A stretch of DNA of 55,176 bases from Clostridiaceae bacterium (lineage in GTDB: Bacteria > Bacillota > Clostridia > Lachnospirales > Lachnospiraceae), in the NCBI GenBank assembly GCA_902362865.1, contig CABIYE010000010.1, forward strand, positions 45,930 through 101,105, read 5' to 3'. The position numbers and the translations under genes are program-made. Positions 20,701 to 35,700 of this stretch are shown in pieces (the stretch's first letter is position 1; each line of letters begins with the position of its first letter). Under the pieces are notes generated by a model. The model saw nothing but the letters and a program-made list of their open reading frames with translations, was not told where the DNA came from and did no database searches.

Positions 20701-23700
20701 GCCCAACAACAGAGCAACGCAGAATCCGCTTTGCCCACGTGGGAACTGTTATTCGAAGCTTGTTCCCGAATACAAAGCTCTGGTGGACTATGCCTGTGAA
20801 GATGAAAAGCGGCGTGGTCTTAAGCCTAATACCATCAAATGTACGAAGACAAAAGCATCTTCGTTTTTATATTCTCTCCAGCAGAGGGGAGTTGAGCGGT
20901 TGATCGATGTGGCTGAAGAAGATGTACTTGCCTTTTTCTACACGGATGGAGTTTACCTCCGCGGACAGTCAACCGCATCCAGGATATCCTTGTTTTTCCG
21001 TACATGCGTCCCGTTAAATCCTAATGAGTGCAGGAGGATTGGAATGTACGTTCCGAAGTACCATTCCAGCCGGAAAACAATACAATACCTCACAACGGAC
21101 GAGAGCAACAAGTTCAGGAAGGCTCTTAATGACGAAGGCAACGGCCTGTCCTACAAGGAGAGAGCCATAGGCACCATCATCTTCTATACAGGCATGCGAG
21201 GCTCTGACGTTTCATGCCTGAAACTTGACTCGGTAGACTTAAAGCATCGGACGATCAGCTTTACGCAGGAAAAAACAGGAAATCCCGTAGTCCTTCCACT
21301 CAGTACCGTGGTAGGGAATGCCATTTATGATTACTGCACTATTGAACGCCCGCACACTGACAGTCTCTACCTCTTTCTATGTGACGCGGCTCCTTATAAT
21401 ACACTTGGAAAGGGCGGCATTGAATGGGCTGTTACAAAAATCATGATGGCTGCAGGGATCCGTCAGGAGGAAGGCGATCGCAAGGGCGGGCATATCTTCC
21501 GCCACCGTGCAGCTTCAACCATGGCGGCTGGGAACATCCCTTCGCCTGTGATCAGTGCTGCATTGGGGCATTCTTCTCCGAAGTCGTTGGATGCCTATCT
21601 TTACGCAGATATGGAGCACATCCGGGAATGCTCGATCAGTCTTAAAAAGTATCCTGTGTCGAAGGAGGTGATCTCCCTTGGCTGAATACAGTAAAGAAAG
21701 AGCTTCTATCTTTGAGCCGTTCATCAGGTATCGAGTCGCATCGAACAACTGGAATGAAGTTTATTCACAAACGATCCTGTATTTCGACCGTTTCTGTTCC
21801 GAGAACTATCCCGGTGTGAAAGGGATAACGCAGGAGATGATTAATGGATGGTGCATTCAAAGACCTACGGAGCAGAAACGTTCTTTTATTGACAGATGTC
21901 AGTCCGCTCTTAGGCTGATAGAGTATTTACAGAATCGCAACCTTACATCTGTTGTAAAACCAGAAATGCCACCGGCACCGCCAAAGACACACATACCACA
22001 TGCATTTTCCGAAGAAGAACTCTGTCGTTTCTTCAGCAGATGCGATGAAAATGTCAAAACCGCTCGCGACCAAAGCAGTCGCTTTATTGCCCTTAGCGCA
22101 TCCGTGGAATTCCGGCTATTGTATAGCAGCGGTATGCGGCCAACGGAGACCCGCCTTCTTCGCACAGAGAATGTCGACCTTGCAAGAGGCATAATCAATG
22201 TGAAAGAAACAAAGGGAAATCAGCAGCACTATGTGGCTTTACATGACGATGCCATCCAGTTGTTGCGGGACTATGATGCTGTTGCATCAAAGCGCTTTCC
22301 ATCACGCATTATTTTCTTTCCTATGAATTCGAAGAATCCAGACATGCCCATTTCACCTGACATGCTGGATTATCATTTTCATAAGGTGTGGGATAAGGTC
22401 AACGGGTCATCAGCGGTTCCTTATGATTTCCGACATAATTATGCGATAGAAAACATCAATTCATGGATTAATTCCGGATTTGAGTTCCATGATAAGCTTG
22501 TGTTTTTGAGCAAAAGTATGGGGCACACATCCCTTGAAAGCACCAAATACTACTATTCCATCGTCCCTGCACTGGCAGATATTTTACAGAAAACAACCGA
22601 AGCTGGGTTCGATGAGATTGTACCGGAGGTGCCGGATTATGAGTAGGATCAATTCAAAATCTTTTGACCTTGCACGTGCCATATCGGAATTCCTTACGGA
22701 TTATGCGCCAATGCACCTTACCAACAGCGAGCACACACTGCATTCTTATGAGACGGCCATAACCCTATATATCGGGTATCTTGAAAACGAATGCGGTATA
22801 AAACCGGCAAACTTCAGTCCGCAGTGCTTTGAAGAGACAAAGGTTGAAGGCTGGATGGAATGGCTTTCGAATGAGCGAGGCTGCAGCCCGCAGTCATGCA
22901 ACACGAGGCTTTCCTCTTTCCGGAAGTTTATAAAATATCTTTCGTCAAGGAATCCGAAATATCTGTATCTTCTTGATGAGGTATCGAAGGTTCCTCTCCG
23001 CAAAAAAACCAAGAAAAAAGTATCTGGACTTAGCCGTGAGGCAATAAAGGTAATTCTTGCCGAACCCGATACCACACATAAAACGGGAATTCGCGACCTT
23101 GCCTTAATGGTCATTCTTTATGCGACAGCGGCGCGGATTGACGAGATCCTTTCTATCCGTATAAAAGAGCTGAAGCTGGATATCGAAAAGCCTTATGTCG
23201 TAATAATCGGTAAAGGTGATAAAGTACGGACACTTTATCTGCTTCCCAAGGCGGTGGCGCATATCAGGCTATATATAAAGGTTTTTCATGGCTCGAATCC
23301 AAAACCGGATTCTTTCCTGTTTTTTTCCAGGAATAAAGGAACTATGGAAAAGCTGTCCCAGTCAGCAGTCCGGAAGATGATGAAGAAATATGCCAGTGCC
23401 TGTCATGAAAAGTGTGCAGATGTTCCCTTGGACCTCCATGCGCATCAGTTTCGGCACGCAAAGGCTTCACACTGGCTTGAGGATGGTATGAACATCGCTC
23501 AGATTTCATTCCTTCTTGGCCATTCGCAGCTTGAAACAACCATGATTTACCTGGATATAACAACGGAACAGGAGGCTGCGGCACTTGCCACCCTCGAAGA
23601 TGAAAGTGACCGCAACGCTGTCCCGAAGTGGAATCCCGACACTGATAGTTTATCTTCAATCTGTGGTTTGAGAAAGTTGCAGTAAAACTAATCAGCACCT

Positions 23701-26700
23701 TTTCGTATGATAATCCAGACGAATGGTTTCATCAAGACAAAAGGTGCTGATTTTTATAAGGTGCTGATAATTCGATAAATGGTGAATTCACCATTTATCA
23801 AAATCCTCCTGTGTTGCCATCTTCGGATATTTGTATGAATCATTCTGTTGCTCAGTAAACATATCCATGACCATTCCGACCGTTAGCAGATCAAGATCCC
23901 GGATAGAGATTCCGACCTGACAGCATCTCAGGAGGAACAGTGGAGTATTTAACTCCCGGCTACTCGGTCTAAGTTTTTTTTTGCCTGACTTTTTGTCTCC
24001 TCATTCATATGCCAGAGTTCCAGAATGGCAGGCAGGATCTGGTAAATAGAGAATGTGTTGAACTGCTCCAGCCAGTCCATAATGTCCGGCGGCACATTCT
24101 CCGGATCCGCGTGCTGTGCCATGACATACGCGATATTTTCAAACATTTCCAGGTCCTCAATCGGAATCTCACTTGACTCCTTATCCTCTTTTTTTCCTTT
24201 CTTTTTCACAGACTTTGCAATTTTCTGCAAATCCACGAAAAGATCTCTGCGGAATTTCATCCGGTAGATTCTCGGCACCGCTGCGGATGCCTTGAACTCT
24301 ACCTCTCTGCCATCAATTTCCACCTTTTTTCTCAGCATGATCTATCCCTCCTATTTCTTTATTTCAGCTGTCTGTGCCGCCTCGCTTGTCACGGCAACCG
24401 GCTCATATACTTTGTTGTACCAACCTGTATATGTTCCATCTGCTGTGTCCGGTCCTGTCTGTACTTTTACCAGACCGTCTTTTCTCGGACTGTTTGTGAT
24501 TGTCAGTGTCTCTGTTCCAGGGTCTACTGTCTCCTCTTTTGTCTCGGATGCAATAGACGGTCTTGTGCAGGTGCAGTTATATAAGCATCTGCGGATTGCT
24601 TTCACATCTCCATCAAACTCAAACAGTAGAGCGAACGGATTTGTTGTTTTGTCTGCATTTTCCGCAAGGACGCCATTTTTGTCCTGTTCTTCATTGAGAA
24701 TTTCCACGCGGAACCAGCTCGGAATGAGTGCCATTTCCAGATCTCCCTCATATCCGTTGTTTGCGCTTGTCACATAGTACGCAATTCCGTCTGCGTAGAA
24801 CTTGGAAATCTCTCCCTGTGCGTCCATGCTGATGCTGACCGCTCCAGGAATACTTTTCGGAGTATCATACGTGTATGTAGTAGCTCCCTCTGTGGTCTTT
24901 TCTGTCTGCTTGGCCACATGAACGTTTTTAATGTTGTACTTGACTTTGTTCTCTGCTCCAGTCATTTTCTATACCTCCATTTCATATAGCGACTCCCACA
25001 TTTTCTCCGACTCCAGCCACCCAGAGGCTGTCTGCTCCCAGGCAATGTCATGTTTGTCCAGGATTTCCTCCAACTTTTTCTCCAGCTCCCAGTCTTTGTC
25101 ATCTGTGTAGAGTTCAATATCCAGTTTCGTTATCTTTTTGTATGTCTTGCCATCTGCGAAAAAATTATCTGTTCCCGGTGTCAGCCATACAACAATAGGG
25201 AGCGGGATGTCCTGCATCTCTTTCTGTGTGAAATGATGATATCTGAACGGGATTCCCATTTCTCCCAGTATCTGTTCAATTTGATCTTTGGTCATAATCT
25301 CGTCCTCAGCTCCTTTTCCAGCTCATCTACTGCTGCCTCCTCAGCAGGTGCAATATGCACTATGGCCTTGGTTCTTCCACCGCCCCGTTTCTGGTGTCCT
25401 TTTTCCAGGAGGTGTGTCAGAGCGTATTCCGGTTTTTCCGCATGGACAACCATTGTATGCTTTGTCCGTTTGGTCTCTCCTGTCCCGTAAGTCCATGACG
25501 CTGCATAGTCTCCTGTCAGCTTAGGAGATGTTTTATTCAGCATTTTGGCCGTATCCGCGGCAACTTCCTTGGATACTTTTTCAACCTCCAGGCCAACCGC
25601 AACGCCATAATTGTCCAGCTCTTTCATGACAGCCTTGGTCAGATCTCCAATTTTAACCGCCACCAGAATCCCTCCCGTCTTTGAATGGGTGCACCAGTTT
25701 TTCCAGCGACAGATACAGCGCTGGTGGTTTCGTGTCGTACTTCGGCTGTACCTGCTTAATCTGATAATGTCCGGCCCGGTCTTTCATCTCTGACTCATCA
25801 AATGTCATATTGTCCCATAACCAGTCCGTCTCGTTTTCCAGAATAATCACATCATTGACCTCGATCTGCTCCGCATCCAGTACCTCCAATGGAACTGCCA
25901 GGAGCTTATCCACCTGGTTTCCGGCCGTTTGTGCCTGCCAGTATCTTGTTACACCTACCGTCCTGTTTCCAAAACGTATATGCTCCAGCTTTGTTCTGGT
26001 CAGGCTTCGTTCGTCCGCTTCACAGATCGTCAGCAGGCCATCTCCAAAATTTTCAAAATGCTTACTACTGATCCGCGGCATATCCGTCCACCTTTCTGTC
26101 TATCTGCAGAGAAATGATCTCATCTCTGTAATTCTGCCAGAACTGTGGTATCTCCCCCGCTCTGGCATACATGACATAATCAAAAAGGAGTGCTTTTTCC
26201 TGAGTTTCCTCATAGAAATTGCACTCCCCTATTTTTCCGCTTATGGCAGCCATTCCTCTTTTGACCATGCCCCTCATCTTCTCATCTCCCAGGGAATCAT
26301 CCCAGGTTATCTCCAGATAATTTTTGATCTCGTTTAGGAGCTTGTTGTCTTTATCGTCTGCCATAATTCATTTACTCCTTTGTCACTGTTACTTTGTAGC
26401 TCTTTGTCTGTGCTCCGTCAGTCACTTTTACAGTCACAGTATTGGAACCCTCGGACCAGTTTGCTGCTGCTCCATTTGTCACTTTCACATCTCCCACCGT
26501 GATCTCAATTTCCGCTGTGGAACTTGCCGGTACCGCTGTGATTGTGTTGGACGCATTCTGTGTGGTTGCTGTGTATTCTGTGGTTCCTGCTGCAAATGTC
26601 GGAGACAGTTTCAGTGCACCAACTTTCAAATCTGCCAGTGTTGCATCATCTGTCTTTGCTTTTTCTGTCTCGCTTACAACCTTAAAACGTAACGGCTGGA

Positions 26701-29700
26701 GATCCTTGATATCCAGAACCTGGAAAGCATTGTTATCCAGTGCGAAACCATGAGCATACAGCTTGATGAGATATACCCTCTCATCTTCCAGGAATCTGTA
26801 TTCGTCAGAATATTCAATTTTTCCATTTTTTGCCATTCCGACTCCCAGGAAATACTTGGTTGCCATTCCATATACTGCCTTTCCCTCCGGAACAGCTGCA
26901 CTCTGAATGATTTCAGCGTCCACCGGGAGCACAGATGCATAGATTCCATCCGGAGTCAGCATCCTTGTGGCCGGAAGCACTCTGCGGAAATAATCCACCG
27001 GATTAACCAACAAAATGAGGCTTGTGACAGTTCTTGCCTGTCCTTTGTCGTTTCTGGCCATGATTGCTGTAACATTTCCCATCTGTGTCATGTCCAGTGC
27101 AGTCATTTTGATAGCGTTTTTGTCCGGATATTTTCCGCCTGTCACAACAACGCCCTCTCCGACCTGTTTCATCATACCGATCGGCTCATCTTTTCCAGTT
27201 CCCTGTACAATACCGTACTCCAGCCCGTTTGCCAGTGCCTCATAGAGCACCTGACGCACGTATGTATCCAACCATGTCGGTCCTAAATCCAGCATAGCCT
27301 TGGAAACCGGCAGGAATGCGCTCAGTTTTTCCTGTGTTACATCTACCTCTTTGAATCCAGAGGTCAGCTCCTCGATGATCTTGGCTGTCAGCTTGCCCCA
27401 TGCTGCTTTCTGCTCGCCGTTTGTATTCATCATCATTCTTGTCAGACCTGTCACTGTGGTTGCGTTCAGCTTGGACAGGAGCGGGTGGTTTGTCTGGAGT
27501 TCATCAAAGACAGAATCAATGATTGTTTCCGGCATAACCACCTCAACGTCATTGAGCGCCTGTTTCGGATCTGTGGATCTCATAGCCTCAATGATTTTCT
27601 CATAATACTGTTTTTCCTTAGAGGTCAGCTGGCGTACACCTCTCTGTGCCAGGATTGTTGCATCCTGCTCCACCAGCATCTCTTTGGCCTGCTCCAGAAC
27701 ATTGTCCTCAATCTTCTGGCACAGCTCAGTGAACGCCTCACTGAATGCTTTTGTATCGTCATCTTTGATGGCCTGATTCATTTTTTCAACAATCTTGGCC
27801 TTTTCCATTGCTAATACGTCTTTATTCTTCATATCAGTTCTCCTTTACATATTTTGGAATAATTTTGCTAACTGGTTTGTGAGTTTCTTTTCTTCCGGCT
27901 CTGGTTTTGGAGTCGGTACCGGAGGTTTTGGTTCTCCTCCCTGCTGCCGCATAGACTCCAACTGTTCCCGGAATGATTTCTGCTGTGCAATCACACCGGA
28001 CAGCTGCTGCACGCGGCTCATCAATCTCTGCTGTACATCCTTATCATCAGCCTGGTAGCTGTCTACCCTGTCAATGAGGCCGTATTCCAGAGCTTTCTCC
28101 GGTGTTAGGAATGTTTCTGCCTCCATCATGTCAATGAGCTGCTGTTCTTCCAGGTTTGATTTTTCCAGAAAAATTTGTCTGTTTGACTCCATGAGCGTAT
28201 CCAGATCATCTGCTGCTTTTCTGAGTTCTTTGGCATTTCCATCCACACTCATCCACATATTGTGAATCAATGCAGATGTTCCCAGTCCCATGACGCGCTC
28301 ATCACACGCCTGCAGGATCAGGAACGCTACGCTGTAGGCAACTCCATCCACATATCCAACCTTTTTGCAGTTCTTCTGTTTCAGCTGGCTATAGATCGCC
28401 ACGCCCTCTTTGACAGATCCTCCGTTTGAGTTGATATGCAGCTCAATGGTTGCTGTATCAGGAATGGCTGCAAGCTGCTCCTGGAAATACTTTGCAGATG
28501 TCTCCGATTCCTCATAGCTCCATGTGCTCCAGTTAAATGTGCCGTATGCTGTCACATCGTCATAGATGTATAATTTGTGAGTATCGTCCTCTGCTTTCTG
28601 AAAACATACAAATACTTTATCCTGTCTTGGCATTCTTCCCACCTCCTTTCTGCTGTTCTTCCAGGATTTCCTGGATAGTTGAGTAGTTTTTCGTGATGAA
28701 ATGCTGGTCTGCCCAGTCCTCATCTATCGGAATCTCTCCCAGTGCTCTCAGAATCATATTCACTGTATAGATTCCGGAGCTGATGAGCTTGTCTGCTGAT
28801 GTTGCAATGTCGAACATATCAATATGTTTGACTCTCATGGTGTCGATCTGCAGCTTTGTCCCTTTCTGTATCCCGTTTTTTCCAATCCTCTTGCGGTTAA
28901 TCTCCTGCATAAGCATCTGTGCAAGCGGGTCCAGACAAAACGTCAGCATCTCGTCCACTGCTTTCTCTGTGTCCTGCACGTCTCCCTTGGCCAGTGTAGG
29001 CGGCATGGAGAATCCTCTGGCCGTGAAATCAAAAATATCATCATACTGGCTTTTGATATCCCTGCTGGTTCCCTCGCTGTAAGTCTTTGAGCCAATGTCT
29101 GTGTATGAATATCCCTCAAACAGTGGCAGGACAGCGTTTGGGCTTTCAAAGAATGACTTAAAATACTCATTCATGAGCTTTTCCAGTTTCTCATTGAACA
29201 ATTTATCACTCTGAGCCATTGCCGAAATGTTCAGGGTTCCTCTGCTGCCTCTGCTTTTGAGATACGATTTTGCAGAATAATCAATCAGCTTGCTGTATGA
29301 GTCATACAGGTTCTGTATGATCCGGTTTACGTTCTTGTTGTTGAGTGTCCAGTGAAGCACGTCTGAACTTCGGAATGACCGCGAAAATGTGTAATCATCC
29401 ACCTGCACATTGGTATAAGTGTCTCCATACAGTGCATTTTTCGTCACGGAAAAATCATCAGCCACCAGGAGCTGTCCGTCATAGCTCTCTACTATCAAAA
29501 GCTCATTGTTCCGGAATAACTGCTCCATGGCCTTTGATAGAAATTCCGCTTTGTTCTGATTGCGGTTCGGTTCGTAGTTCCAGAGATAATATTCATCTTT
29601 GAACAGTTCCTCTCCCTCGTAAAACGTGCGAAATTCACATTTTGTCAGAGCGTTGGCAATCTTTCCTACACAAGTCCAGAACGCCAGCTCTCTCAGACAG

Positions 29701-32700
29701 ATTTCTGTTACTGCATCACGGACCTGCTGATCTGCAATTTCCACAGATGATACCCGCTGCACATCTTCTCCCGGTTTTTCTCTTGCCTTGAATAGCTTTC
29801 TGAGACTTAATCCCATGTCAGTTTCCTCCTTTCTGCGCTAATATGTGAATACGCCCAGATCCGGCGCGCTTACGCTCTGAGCATACGGCAGGTCATCCTC
29901 TACCGTCATAGATGCGGCCAATGCCATAAATGGGTCTGTCTTTCTTGACTTTGCCTCAATCTTTGCATATACAAAGTTTCCAATATCGGCATCATCTTCC
30001 TTTCCCGGTTTCCGGCCGTATCTGACCATCTTTGTGTTATTTGTTGCCCAACGCAACACCGGGTTATCCCCCCACACGAAATAGTCATTTGCAAAACAGC
30101 TGTCTATAACCGGCGCAACTTTCATGATGTCTGACGGTCTTACCAGTTTTAGGTTTTTGTACACTTTTGCATCAAAACCAATGTTCTGCAGATACTTTGC
30201 CACCAGAGCATAACGGAAATCATCTATTGCCATTTTCTTGATCGAATAGTATTCCATCTGAGCTGCAATATAGTCCACGATCAGCTCCGGGTGGATTTCC
30301 ACATCATCAACCAGTGTGATATGTCCCTGATCCGCCCATTCTTTCCATGGTGCCTTTATTCTTGGCAAGTCTTTTGACTGCAGGCAGAGCCAGGAATGGT
30401 TTAGATCATACCTGGTATCCACGTCTCTGAAATGGAGATTGACGGAAATCATATCAGTGACTTTTGAGAAGTCGATGCCACAGGTGCACATTCTTCCCAC
30501 CAGATCATCTACCGGTACAGGTCTGTTAGTGGCTTTGATTCTTTCATAAGCACACACTTTGATCTCGCTGGAACCGTCTGGGAGGTTCATTCTCTTGGTC
30601 ATGAATGCCGTGAACTTCTCAGGCCGTTTCAACCAGTCTCTGTATTCTTTCCGGATCTCCTCCATGAGATCCGGCAGGTATCTCAATGATGGGTTAGCCT
30701 TTTCCCAGTTCTTCTCATCGTGTACCTCTGCCTTGCTGTCCAACCGGCAGATAAACGGTAGTAGGCCGTTGTCTGGTTCTCCTCCGAACAGGATTCCCTC
30801 TGCTGTCTCCAGCAGGTCATCCAGCGGTCCCTCCCTGACATCTCCCTGGGTAGTGTAATATGACCGGCGTGGGTGTTTCTTCTTTCCCAGGCCGGTCGTA
30901 AATACATTGATATTCTTATAGTCTTGATACTGATGAATCTCATTGAGCACTACCATTCCGGAGCGGAGACCATCTTTTCCGCCCGGATTGTTTGTATGTC
31001 CCTTTATTGTTGACCTTGTGCTCTTGCAGACCACTTTCTCCCTTGTCCACTTAAAAAATCGCTGGAGCTTTTTGAGCCACTTAGGCTGCTCGAATGCTCC
31101 AACGATATCCTGTACCGGCCGGAGAGCCTGGTCCTCATTGTTCGCACAGATATCAACGTCATATTCTCTGATTCCGTTGTATTCGGATGCCAGTGCCGTT
31201 GATTCCAGCGCTATTGTTCCGTCTTTTCCCGCACCTCGCCCAATCAGGCAGAGCAGATCCGGCCACCTTGGTCGTCCATTCTCCCGCCAGTACGTGCAGT
31301 CATGCAGTCCAATCACGAACTGCTGCCACGGAAAAACCTCATCATACGGGAAATATCGTGCCAGTCCCAGGTAGTCCGTCAGCTGCTGCTGGTCCACATA
31401 GATATCCTCCGTCTCAAAACACTTTCTGACATGTTTCATCAGTGCCTTGACATCTTTGGACGCCTCCACTTTTCCTGTCTCCACTGCCTCCATGTAGGCT
31501 TCTATTCGTGGATCACAGTTTGTCATCATCGTCATCCCTTATGGTTTTCTCCGTGGTCAGACCCAGCTTGTCCAATATCATAAGCATTTGCTTATTTACG
31601 GCCACCAGATCTTTGACGGATTGATTTTGTTTTATGATGGTGGCCTTGCCGGATGCAGATTGTGCCTCATAGGATACTCCTCTCTTTTTTATGTCTGTTT
31701 TTAGCTTTTTCTTGATATCGTAGAGGGCCATATAGTCATCTATGAGGTCCAAAAAACATGAAATATCAGCCTGTTTTTTCTCAAGCTGAGAAATTAAACT
31801 TTCTAATATATCCGATTTTTTTTGCGCCATATTCCCACCCCCTATTTTTTATTTTTTTATCATGTGCGAACTTTCTCGGCGTTGTCGAGGCCACCCACCG
31901 GTCTCCGTGGTCGAAATTAAAACGCTAATTTTTTCGACCGGGGGTATACGCTTTTTTCTGTGCTTTCTGTCCAATTTCCAGAGCAAAATCCGGATTCGTT
32001 GTGTGATTGCACAGCCCGTCTATTGCATTTATATTATGCATACAGAACTCTTTGTCACATTGCGTATTCTTTTCCGGATCACAGTTGAATACCTTTATCT
32101 TTTGTCCTCCGCATTTGATAATCTGTTCCTGCTTCATGTTATCCCTCTTTTATTTTTCCTATCTTCTGAATGATTCCGTCCACAGTATCATTGACTGCTG
32201 CCACATCCTCAATCAATCTGTCTAACTGGTCACGTTCCACATCTACCTGCACCGTGATTCTGTTTGTTGGTCTCTCCTGCAGTATTGCGTATCCCATCGG
32301 CATCAATGGTCCTCCGGAACAATCCGCACACACTCGACCGTCTGGATACTCTCTCGGTATCACATTCAGCATTCCGCACGCCTGGCATTGCGTAACCATA
32401 TAATCTGCTGTATCGCTTGTCCTTGCCATATCAATCCCACCTTTCCTCTGTCAGAGTTTCTTTCTTCTCTGGTTTCCTGTATCCATGCACTGCCTCATGG
32501 CAGTCGTGGCACAGACTGACCAGGTTCCTTTTTCGTACACCATGCCACTCATACCATATCTCCAGAGCCATGTCCGGATGTTTCTTGACATAGTTCACAT
32601 GATGCACTGTCGTAGCTTTCGTGTATATCTTCTTTGCCTTGCATCTCTGGCACTCTCCATGATCCATCTGCAGAACCTCTCTGCGTACTTTCTTCCACGG

Positions 32701-35700
32701 TCCCCACACGTAGAATCTGTGAATGTCCTCTCTGATGCACTTTTTCACATAATCAATCTGTTCTTGTGTCATGTCTCCTCCAACGAAAAAAGCTCCGGGT
32801 TTTCCGGAGCCTTTGTGAGGGATAATGTCTGAGAATCTTGGTTCTCATCTTTTGGACCTTATCAATATAACATAAAAGTTGTCCTGTGAGTACCGCACTT
32901 TCAGATCCGCTTTGCCATGAGGTAATAGAAATATCTTCTGACCTCATAGAAATATGTCCTCTCACATGGTATTCCTTTCTGCTTCATCCAGTGAAACGTT
33001 GCTCCCTCCGTTGTCACATATTCCAGCAGATACTCATATAGACTCTTATTGTCCCCTACCGCCTCCCTGACTGTATCCTCGACTTTCTGCATCTTCTCAC
33101 GCAACTCTACTCTGCGCTCTGCCAGGTTGGCTGTTGCATCACTGCCACTGTGCGCCCCTGGCATTCCGGTTATCTGAGGACTCTTGACGGTTGATGTCCT
33201 GCTGCCCAGCTCCTCTCTCCATTCCGGATATTGCAGACAATATGAGTATGCCGTTCCGAATGCGTATTTGCTTATCCCATATTTCTTTTTGTTCAGTGGT
33301 CGCACGTTTGGCATCTTTATTCCTCCCTACTCGTTACAATCTCCCGCAAAGTCCTCAGTATCCAGAAATTTTATATATCCCGGAGATACCTGTCCCACGG
33401 TTCCGTCCATAAATTCCACAATTCCCAATGTGTACGCTATCTGGCCTCCTGGGTGTCCTCCGATCATCGGAGACGCATCTATAACCTGTTTGATTTCATC
33501 CCATTTATGAAACAGTGCCTTTCTCTGTACTTTTCTCGTCCTGCCCTTTGGATTCTTTTCAGAGCAAGTGACCAGGCACTTTCTGTATCTGTTTTTCTTT
33601 GATACCTGATGAAACTCCTCCAGTCTTTTCAGATTCTCCTCATGAACCTGTCCATGATATGATCCTGCCATGTTCTTTCCTCCTTATCTTGCTGGCATTG
33701 ATACTCCGCAAATTCTTCCAGAGCCTTTCCCCACTCCTCTACAGTGTGCTTTTCTCCGATACTCGTGGAAAAATGTCTCTGCTGCTCTTTCATCAAATTC
33801 CTGACCATTTTTGCCCTGTTCTCCTCCAGGTAATTCTCCCATTCCCGTTCCATCTGTTCCATGAGCTTTTTCTGTCTGTAATGTCGGACAGGAGCCGTGA
33901 TGATGTCATGAATCACTGCTCCTATATCGCACATTCCGTCTTTTATGCAATCGAATCCGACTGCGATCGCGAACATGGCCACTATAATAACGGCCAGCTC
34001 TATTGCAATCATATCCTCCATCATTTGTCCTCCTCGCATATGTGCCACCATTCGCACCACAGGCAGCAATGGTGGCATTTCTTCTTTCTGGCCTCAATCA
34101 GCCAGTGTCTCAGTCTTTTTATCATGTCTTTTCTCCTCGCAACGCTCGCATTGATTCTCTGATGCACCAAAACAGCCAATACAGTCCGGTTCCAGGAACA
34201 TAAACCCGTCTTTTGTGTCCTTTTTCGGTTCTTCCTGTTTTTCTTCGTCCAGATAGTTCCTGCCGATCAGACTCATGAACTCTGCTCTGCTGTGCGTTCT
34301 CTCATATGCTCTCTGTCCGTCTCTGTGCAGTATCCGCATATTCTTGTGATTGTTATGTACTGCCTCTGGCCCCATGATATGATGGTCCAGACATAAATAC
34401 ACCTTTAAGCCCTCCGCCTCAGAGTTCTGGCGGTTAGGGCCATCATAGATGTGATGTTCATGGACTACCGGATATCTCCGATAGTCCCCTTTTAACTTCA
34501 TGCAGAGATAGCAAGTGCCATCCTTGCAGTGCAGGATACTGGCTTTATGCTTTTTCCGTTTTTTCTTTCGCTGTGGTTTTGGATACATCATTCTTCTGGC
34601 ACCTCCGGCGTGATATCTACACCTTTGAGACTTTTCAAAACCTTGATGTTCTTGTCATCTGTCCGGAAATGTGCTCTCAACTTGCAGACGTTGTTTTTCC
34701 ACAGGATTCCTCTGATTGGATTGAAAAATGGTTCTGTGACTGAATATTCTCCTCTCTCATTCTCAATCATGGCGTTGTTGATGATTGAAATGAATACGTT
34801 GTTGATCGGATAGATCCGGCCGGTCAGTTCGTCCTGCAGGAGCCTCTGAGCGGTTCCCTGTGTTCCAATCAGGATCACGTCAGTGATGGTCAGAGTATCC
34901 GTTCCGAATCCCTCCTCGTTTATTGCCATCGGCATCTCAATCTCGATCTGGTTTCCCTCTTTCGTTGCCTTGAACCGTTCTCCCGGTTTTGGCAGCTCTC
35001 CGATCAGTGTGATGATGTCTCCCAGTGTTTTTTTTGGAATGAAATCCTTGTTGACACTTACCTCCCAGTATGATCCGGCCAGATACAGCCAATCATTTCC
35101 TTGTGCATCTTGCGTCCTGGCTACCACCAGGCCGGTCTTGTATGCCTTTTTCATCAAATTGTTTAATACGCTCGTTGATAAAAACATTGTTATGCCTCCT
35201 TTTTCTCCTCAATCGAAAATACGGCCATCAGTAACGCCAGAATGATGTATGTGAGTTTTCCGTGTATCTCAAATCCAGGAACAAAATGCACTGCTGCCAT
35301 CAGCTGTATTATTCCGGATGCTAATGCCATGATGATCGTTATCAGCATGGCTATTCCTATTCCCACCCCGTTTCCTGGCAGTGCCGCCAGAATCAAGACT
35401 CCCATCATTATCACTGTCAGAACGATTGACGCTATAAGGAGCGTTGCCACTACCAGAACCATTGTCCTTGTATCCTGTATCTTTACATACTCCGGGAACA
35501 TCCATGCTGCTCCCCAGATGATTGCAATTTTGATTATCATGTTGATTATGTTTCTCATAGCTTCATGCCTCCTATGTTCTCAATCGTTAAAATATAATAT
35601 TTCTTTCCTGGTTCTGCTCCCCATTCTTCCCGGCCATATCCGGCCGATAGTGAGCACTCTGTCCATATTGTCGGTACATCTTTCCCGTATCCGTTCCGGA